Assembly: GCA_013373325.1 (NCBI GenBank)
Contig: JABXIA010000388.1
Location: 1 to 36,489, forward strand
Length of the DNA stretch: 36,489 nucleotides
Direction of reading: 5' to 3'
From: Paracoccaceae bacterium
GTDB lineage: Bacteria > Pseudomonadota > Alphaproteobacteria > Rhodobacterales > Rhodobacteraceae
A program made the position numbers and the translations under genes. The notes under the pieces are model-generated. The model saw only the letters and a program-made list of their open reading frames with translations, did not search any database and was not told where the DNA came from. Of this stretch, positions 32,800-36,489 are shown piece by piece. Every line of letters begins with the position of its first letter. The first letter of the stretch is position 1.

Positions 32800-33132
32800 A
32801 TTCCGAATCCTTGATGAAACGTTTCCCGTTATTTCCATTCAGCATTCAGCATTCAGCATTCAGCATTCAGCATTCAGGATATGTCTTAATTTTCGCCTAG
32901 CCATGGGTCAGCAGGCCGTAATTGCATCGCAAAATGGCGGGTGCCTTCTGGCTGCCGGGAAAGGCTGCCGGCATTGAGGGGCAGTGCGTTACCCGATTGA
33001 AAAGAAAACCTGAATTTCAGATGTATCAATAGGAGGTGCAGTCAGCGCAGAGACTGGAAGGCACATGGAGAGACCATGGCCCGCAGGCGGTGTCTCCCGC
33101 CCGCAATGCCATCAGAATACCAGTGCAATCAG
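32800..33132. other. Non-coding gap upstream of the chemoreceptor
   Basis: The stretch between the chemoreceptor start and the ssb terminator carries the heptamer array, a 9-bp direct repeat GGCTGCCGG near 32951-32972, and an imperfect hairpin with arms GGAGAGACC/GGTGTCTCC near 33067-33098. No plausible gene is seen. It must contain the chemoreceptor promoter. Confidence 0.5.
32837..32877. repeat. Heptanucleotide tandem repeat (ATTCAGC), 5 full units plus a partial
   Basis: Five perfect ATTCAGC units plus ATTCAG run from 32837 to 32877, just upstream of the chemoreceptor start. On the minus strand the unit reads GCTGAAT and each unit places an ATG; 7 bp is not a multiple of three, so each added or lost unit shifts frame. 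It is a simple repeat, not CRISPR (no spacers). Confidence 0.9.
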
Positions 33133-33133
33133 C

Positions 33134-33164
33134 AAAAACCCCCCGGACCAAAGGGCCGGAGGGT
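33134..33164 (-). terminator. Terminator after ssb
   Basis: On the minus strand ACCCTCCGG pairs with CCGGGGGGT (one G-T pair), followed by TTTTT. It lies about 45 nt past the ssb stop codon. Confidence 0.75.
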
Positions 33165-33208
33165 GATGTCTGACAGCGGTCAGTGTATATTGATTCGCCC
33201 GGACGGGA

Positions 33209-33715
33209 TCAGAACGGGATTTCGTCGTCGTCGATGTTGTGGGACGCGCCACCGCCAAAGCTGCCGCCGCCACCGCCGCCGCCCTGCGGTCCGCTGTCAT
33301 ATCCGCCGCCATAGCCGCCGCCCTGATTGCCGCCGCCATAACCGCCGCCGCCGCCGCCTTCGCCGCGGCCGTCCAGCATGGTCAGCGTGCCGCCGAAGCC
33401 CTGCAGCACGATTTCAGTCGAGTAACGGTCCTGGCCGCTCTGGTCCTGCCATTTGCGGGTTTGCAGCTGGCCTTCGACATAGACCTTGGATCCCTTGCGC
33501 AGATACTGCTCGCAGACGCGGACCAGGCCTTCGCTGAAGACAGCGACGGAATGCCATTCGGTCTTCTCGCGGCGCTCGCCGGTGTTGCGGTCCTTCCAGG
33601 TTTCCGAGGTGGCAATGCGCAGGTTGCAGACCTTGCCGCCGTTCTGGAAGCTGCGCACCTCCGGGTCGCGGCCCAGGTTGCCGATGAGCATGACTTTGTT
33701 GAGTGAGCCGGCCAT
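33209..33715 (-). CDS. ssb: Single-stranded DNA-binding protein
   Basis: This 168-residue SSB has an OB fold in residues 1-110 ([58 protein letters not shown]), a Gly/Tyr-rich linker and the conserved acidic tip DDDEIPF that recruits replication and repair proteins. The start was set at ATG 33715 with AAGGA nine nt upstream; the longer frame from 33811 has no homology pattern. It is a monocistronic gene, divergent from the lytic transglycosylase. Confidence 0.93.
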   Translation of the reverse strand: MAGSLNKVMLIGNLGRDPEVRSFQNGGKVCNLRIATSETWKDRNTGERREKTEWHSVAVFSEGLVRVCEQYLRKGSKVYVEGQLQTRKWQDQSGQDRYSTEIVLQGFGGTLTMLDGRGEGGGGGGYGGGNQGGGYGGGYDSGPQGGGGGGGSFGGGASHNIDDDEIPF

Positions 33716-33947
33716 GAAGTTTCGTCCTTCCGTCCTGATTTTCTTGTCTTGCAGCGGGCGGGGGCGAATCCGGCCGCACCGCGTTTCAGGCACAGTATAG
33801 TCCTGCGCCAAGCGTGAAAAGCAGGCATCTGTGGATGCTTTCTGCCGATTTTGCGCGGGCGGATCAGCTGTTCACGCCTGTGTTGCTTTAAATTTGCTCC
33901 GCATTAGTTATATTTGCGCAAAGTGGGACAGTGTCGGGACAGCGGAA

Positions 33948-34532
33948 ATGCGCAAGACCGTTGCGGGTTTGGTAATTGCCATGGTTGGGGCAGGGCAGCC
34001 TGCGTCTGCCGATATGCTGGGTACAAAGAACCGGCGGGATTTGTTCGCTGCGCACACCAGGGTGCTGGATGGGCGTGCCGCGACCCAGTACAAAAACTCT
34101 GTCCGGCTTCAGCCCCAGACCTTCAGTATCCCGTCCTCCGGCGGCACGCTGCCTTACAGCGGCAAGTACCGCGGCCAGTATCTGGAGATGGCGCGCAGCG
34201 CAGCACGCCAGCACGGGGTGCCGGAGGATCTGTTCCTGCGCCTGGTGCAGCAGGAGAGCAACTGGAACCCCAATGCCAAGTCGCACAAGGGCGCCCTGGG
34301 ACTGGCGCAGCTGATGCCGGCCACAGCGCGGGCGCTGGGAGTGAATCCGGCGGAGCCGAAGCAGAACCTGGAGGGCGGCGCGCGCTATCTGGCGCGCCAG
34401 TTCCGCAAGTTCGGTTCCTGGCGGCTGGCCTTGGCGGCCTATAACGCGGGCCCCGATGCAGTGAAGAAATACGGCGGGGTGCCGCCTTACAAGGAAACCC
34501 AGAACTACGTCCGCAAGATCTGGGGCAGCTGA
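33948..34532 (+). CDS. Lytic transglycosylase (SLT domain)
   Basis: This 194-residue protein has an N-terminal signal peptide ([21 protein letters not shown]) and a C-terminal SLT domain (about 75-190) with the catalytic Glu103 in [28 protein letters not shown], and the [13 protein letters not shown] and [17 protein letters not shown] blocks. It cleaves peptidoglycan glycan strands to 1,6-anhydro ends, in wall remodelling or in inserting large complexes. The start at ATG 33948 has only a weak ribosome site but the signal peptide fits. A plausible promoter lies near 33883-33913 (TTGCTT and TAGTTA). Confidence 0.88.
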   Translation: MRKTVAGLVIAMVGAGQPASADMLGTKNRRDLFAAHTRVLDGRAATQYKNSVRLQPQTFSIPSSGGTLPYSGKYRGQYLEMARSAARQHGVPEDLFLRLVQQESNWNPNAKSHKGALGLAQLMPATARALGVNPAEPKQNLEGGARYLARQFRKFGSWRLALAAYNAGPDAVKKYGGVPPYKETQNYVRKIWGS

Positions 34533-34566
34533 GGCGGCGCAGGCGTTAACCTGTGGATAACTTTCC

Positions 34567-34582
34567 TTAATGCCGCGTTAAC
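34567..34582 (+). promoter_or_regulatory. CtrA-type binding site (TTAA-N7-TTAAC)
   Basis: TTAA (34567-34570), seven bases, then TTAAC (34578-34582) matches the classical CtrA consensus exactly. A third TTAAC (34546-34550) and a fourth TTAA (34608-34611) are close by. It is 69-84 nt upstream of the TTG start of the next gene, so promoter overlap is plausible. Confidence 0.6.
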
Positions 34583-34650
34583 TCCGCCGGAGTGTCAAGC
34601 ATTTGCCTTAATTTTTCGTGAATCTGTGCGCAGGTTCTGGAGGGAATGCC

Positions 34651-35025
34651 TTGTACATCAACAGCTTTGACGAACGCCTTGAACGCATTGACTGGCAGCC
34701 AAGCGCGGTGCCGACCCGGCATATGATCGACAGCGTTCTGGCCAGCCGTCTGCCGGTGCAGCCGCGCAGTGCGATGCTCAGCTTGGCTGGTGCGGTAACG
34801 GGTATCCTGATCGGCGTCGGGCTCAAAGGCATGACAGTAGCGGACTCACCGTGGGGACCGGACGCTGGCTTGGCCGGACTGGCTGGCAGCGGCCTTGCTC
34901 TGGCCGGTCTTGCGGTTTCAGTGGCGGCTGCCTTGATGGCGGCTGCCAAGGGCAGCAAGGCGCCGCGGCTGATGCAATTCGCCTCGATCAACCTTCTTAT
35001 GATTTCGGTGCTGCTGCTGAGCTGA
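34651..35025 (+). CDS. Small membrane protein of unknown function (124 aa)
   Basis: The 124-residue product has a polar N-terminal 40 residues (SFDERLERIDWQPS) then about three hydrophobic segments: 41-61, 72-99 and 107-124. No family is recognised. The start was set at TTG 34651 since GGAGGGA (34639-34645) sits five nt upstream; the in-frame GTG at 34618 has no ribosome site. The CtrA-type box upstream suggests cell-cycle or motility-linked expression. Terminators follow. The TTG codon is unusual and would lower translation. Confidence 0.65.
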   Translation: MYINSFDERLERIDWQPSAVPTRHMIDSVLASRLPVQPRSAMLSLAGAVTGILIGVGLKGMTVADSPWGPDAGLAGLAGSGLALAGLAVSVAAALMAAAKGSKAPRLMQFASINLLMISVLLLS

Positions 35026-35029
35026 GACC

Positions 35030-35058
35030 ACCCCCGTGGGAGTGGGGGGGTTATTTTG
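35030..35058 (+). terminator. Weak terminator after the 124-aa gene
   Basis: ACCCCC (35030-35035) pairs with GGGGGT (35046-35051), followed by TATTTT. It lies 5 nt past the stop codon. Confidence 0.5.
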
Positions 35059-35077
35059 TTGTGATGCTGCACGCATG

Positions 35078-35109
35078 AAAAAGCCGGGGTTTTAGCACCC
35101 CGGCTTTTC
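35078..35109. terminator. Bidirectional terminator
   Basis: AAAAGCCGGGG (35079-35089) pairs with CCCCGGCTTTT (35098-35108) around loop TTTTAGCA. A-run on the left and T-run on the right let it serve both the plus-strand small gene and the minus-strand ABC gene. Confidence 0.85.
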
Positions 35110-35131
35110 TGTTTCGCGTTGTTCTGGCGCC

Positions 35132-36489
35132 TTACTCGGCTGCGACCTTGATCACCGGCTTCATGCGCTCCAGCACGTCGTCGCTGAGGTGGCATTTGAT
35201 CTGGTGGCCGCCGTTCAATGTGCGCACCGGCGGGACGTCCTTCTCGCACAAACCGCCCGGGACCTCGGACTTCCAGCGGCAGCGGGTCTGGAACGGGCAG
35301 CCCGGCGGCGGGTTCATCGCCGAGGGGATGTCGCCTTCGAGCACGATGTGCTCTTTCTCCACGGAGGTGTCGGCGATCGGCACCGCGCTCAGCAGCGCCT
35401 CGGTATAGGGGTGGTAGGGCGGTGCAAACACCTGATCAGTGTCGCCCAGTTCCACCACGTGGCCGAGATACATCACCATCACCCGGTCGCTGAGATAACG
35501 CACAATCGACAGGTCGTGGGAGATGAACAGGAGCGTGGTCTTCTCGTTCCTCTGGATCTCCATCAGGAGGTCGGTGACCGCGGCCTGCACCGACACGTCG
35601 AGCGCCGAAACCGGTTCGTCCGCCACCACGATCCGGGCGCCGCCGGCAAAGGCGCGGGCGATGCCCACACGCTGCTTCTGGCCGCCCGACAGCTGCCGCG
35701 GCATCCGGTCGGCAAAGGCGCGGGGCAGTTTCACCAGGTCCAAGAGCTCCAGCATCCGCTTGCGGCGTTCGGCCTCGGAGTTGCCGATGCCGAAGATTTC
35801 CAGCGCCCGCATGATCTGGCGGCCGACGGTCATCGAGGGGTTCAGCGTATCGAAGGGGTTCTGGAACACCATCTGCACGTCGGAGACGGTTTTGGTATCG
35901 CGCTCCTCGATCGGGATCTGCTCGATGTTGCGGTTGTCGAGCAGGATCTGGCCCTCGGTAGCAGTCTCCAGCCCCATCAGTACCTTGGCAAAGGTGGACT
36001 TGCCGCAGCCGGACTCGCCTACGATGGCCAGGGTTTCGGACTCGCGGGCCTCGAAGCTCAGCGTTTCGTTGGCTTTCACCACCTTGGTGTCGCCGCCGCC
36101 GAACAGGGCGTTGGCAGCCACCTCGTAGTATTTCTTGAGGTTGTCCATCTTGAGGACGACCTTGCCGGGCGCGGTCTTTTCCTTCTGCTCGCCGACCGTG
36201 ATCGGCGCGTTCCAGTCGATCTCCTGGAATTTGAGGCAGCGGGTTTCGTGCCGGTCGTTGCCGTGCACCGGCGACATCGGGATCACCATGTCCTGATCGC
36301 AGCGGCCTTCCTCGAAATAATCGCAGCGCGGGCCGAAGTTGCAGCCGGGCGGGCGTTCGTGGGGCAGGGGGAAGTTGCCGGGGATCGCCACCAGCGGGCG
36401 CGAGTTCTTGTCGGCACCCGGCAGCGGGATCGAGCGGAACAGCGCCTGGGTATAGGGATGCTGCATCTCGTCAAACACGTCGTGGATTG
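35132..36489 (-). CDS. Oligopeptide/dipeptide ABC transporter, tandem ATPase (3' part)
   Basis: The minus-strand frame is open to the right edge, so the N-terminal part lies outside the window. The visible segment begins inside the C-terminal oligopeptide-type tail of a first ATPase domain (HPYTQALFRSIP, RPPGCNFGPRC with Cys residues), then has a complete second ATPase: Walker A GESGCGKST, Q-loop QMVFQNP, signature QLSGGQKQRVGIARAF, Walker B IVVADEP and the switch His in LLFISHDLS, again with an oligopeptide-type tail (HPYTEALLSAVP, CPFQTRCRW). Tandem DppD-DppF-like fusions of this kind energise dipeptide or oligopeptide import. Its permease and binding-protein genes are presumably to the right. 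Confidence 0.85.
   Translation of the reverse strand, partial: IHDVFDEMQHPYTQALFRSIPLPGADKNSRPLVAIPGNFPLPHERPPGCNFGPRCDYFEEGRCDQDMVIPMSPVHGNDRHETRCLKFQEIDWNAPITVGEQKEKTAPGKVVLKMDNLKKYYEVAANALFGGGDTKVVKANETLSFEARESETLAIVGESGCGKSTFAKVLMGLETATEGQILLDNRNIEQIPIEERDTKTVSDVQMVFQNPFDTLNPSMTVGRQIMRALEIFGIGNSEAERRKRMLELLDLVKLPRAFADRMPRQLSGGQKQRVGIARAFAGGARIVVADEPVSALDVSVQAAVTDLLMEIQRNEKTTLLFISHDLSIVRYLSDRVMVMYLGHVVELGDTDQVFAPPYHPYTEALLSAVPIADTSVEKEHIVLEGDIPSAMNPPPGCPFQTRCRWKSEVPGGLCEKDVPPVRTLNGGHQIKCHLSDDVLERMKPVIKVAAE

Noticed and set aside
32837-32877. CRISPR-like array
   Set aside because: Units are 7 bp and contiguous, with no spacers and no cas genes.
34552-34560. TGTGGATAA, a perfect DnaA box
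   Set aside because: A single 9-mer on either strand is expected by chance about 0.3 times in a window this size; no other boxes or AT-rich unwinding region suggest an origin.

Overview
The window looks like a chromosomal segment of a marine alphaproteobacterium of the Roseobacter group (Rhodobacteraceae, close in flavour to Ruegeria, Phaeobacter or Leisingera). The grounds are high GC, a DMSP-degradation locus (dmdA-acuI), the Rhodobacter-type tellurite locus trgA-trgB-cysK, a TTAA-N7-TTAAC CtrA-type site, and Roseobacter-style RTX/Hint and DMGDH/GcvT proteins. All identifications come from reading the sequence and from memory of the families; no search was run.

Layout. 1-5975: DMSP locus. 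A FadR-type GntR regulator and a small conserved protein are on the minus strand. Divergent from them are dmdA (DMSP demethylase), acuI (acryloyl-CoA reductase), a universal stress protein and a BCCT transporter that probably imports DMSP or betaines. 5977-6357: a VOC/glyoxalase protein on the minus strand. 6619-16462: one long co-directional run made of a class V aminotransferase-like protein, DNA photolyase, CFA-synthase-like methyltransferase, trgA, trgB, cysK, a large MscS channel and an AlaX editing protein. This reads as a light, oxidant and thiol stress neighbourhood. 16543-16632: tRNA-Ser(GGA), followed by about 800 bp with no supported gene, then a 742-residue secreted RTX/Hint protein.

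19750-28742 is almost entirely minus strand: a MobA-like nucleotidyltransferase, a DMGDH-like FAD/folate oxidoreductase, an MFS/BT1-like transporter, a CorC-type CBS protein, XerD, a 505-residue exported protein of unknown function and a 49-residue membrane peptide. Divergent from these is the aroK-aroB shikimate pair, closed by a strong terminator. 30598-32799 is a NIT-domain chemoreceptor whose 5' region carries a heptanucleotide repeat. The end of the window holds ssb, a lytic transglycosylase, a small membrane protein behind a CtrA-like box, and the 3' part of a tandem-ATPase oligopeptide ABC protein that runs off the right edge.

The best unexplained signals are non-coding: an alternating two-type hairpin module with covarying stems (83-200), a dense nested palindrome element (20423-20569), a 15-bp tandem repeat containing GTCTGAC cores before dmdA (1253-1282), the heptamer array before the chemoreceptor (32837-32877), and the CtrA-type box (34567-34582). 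I did not find a defence system, CRISPR array, prophage or insertion sequence.
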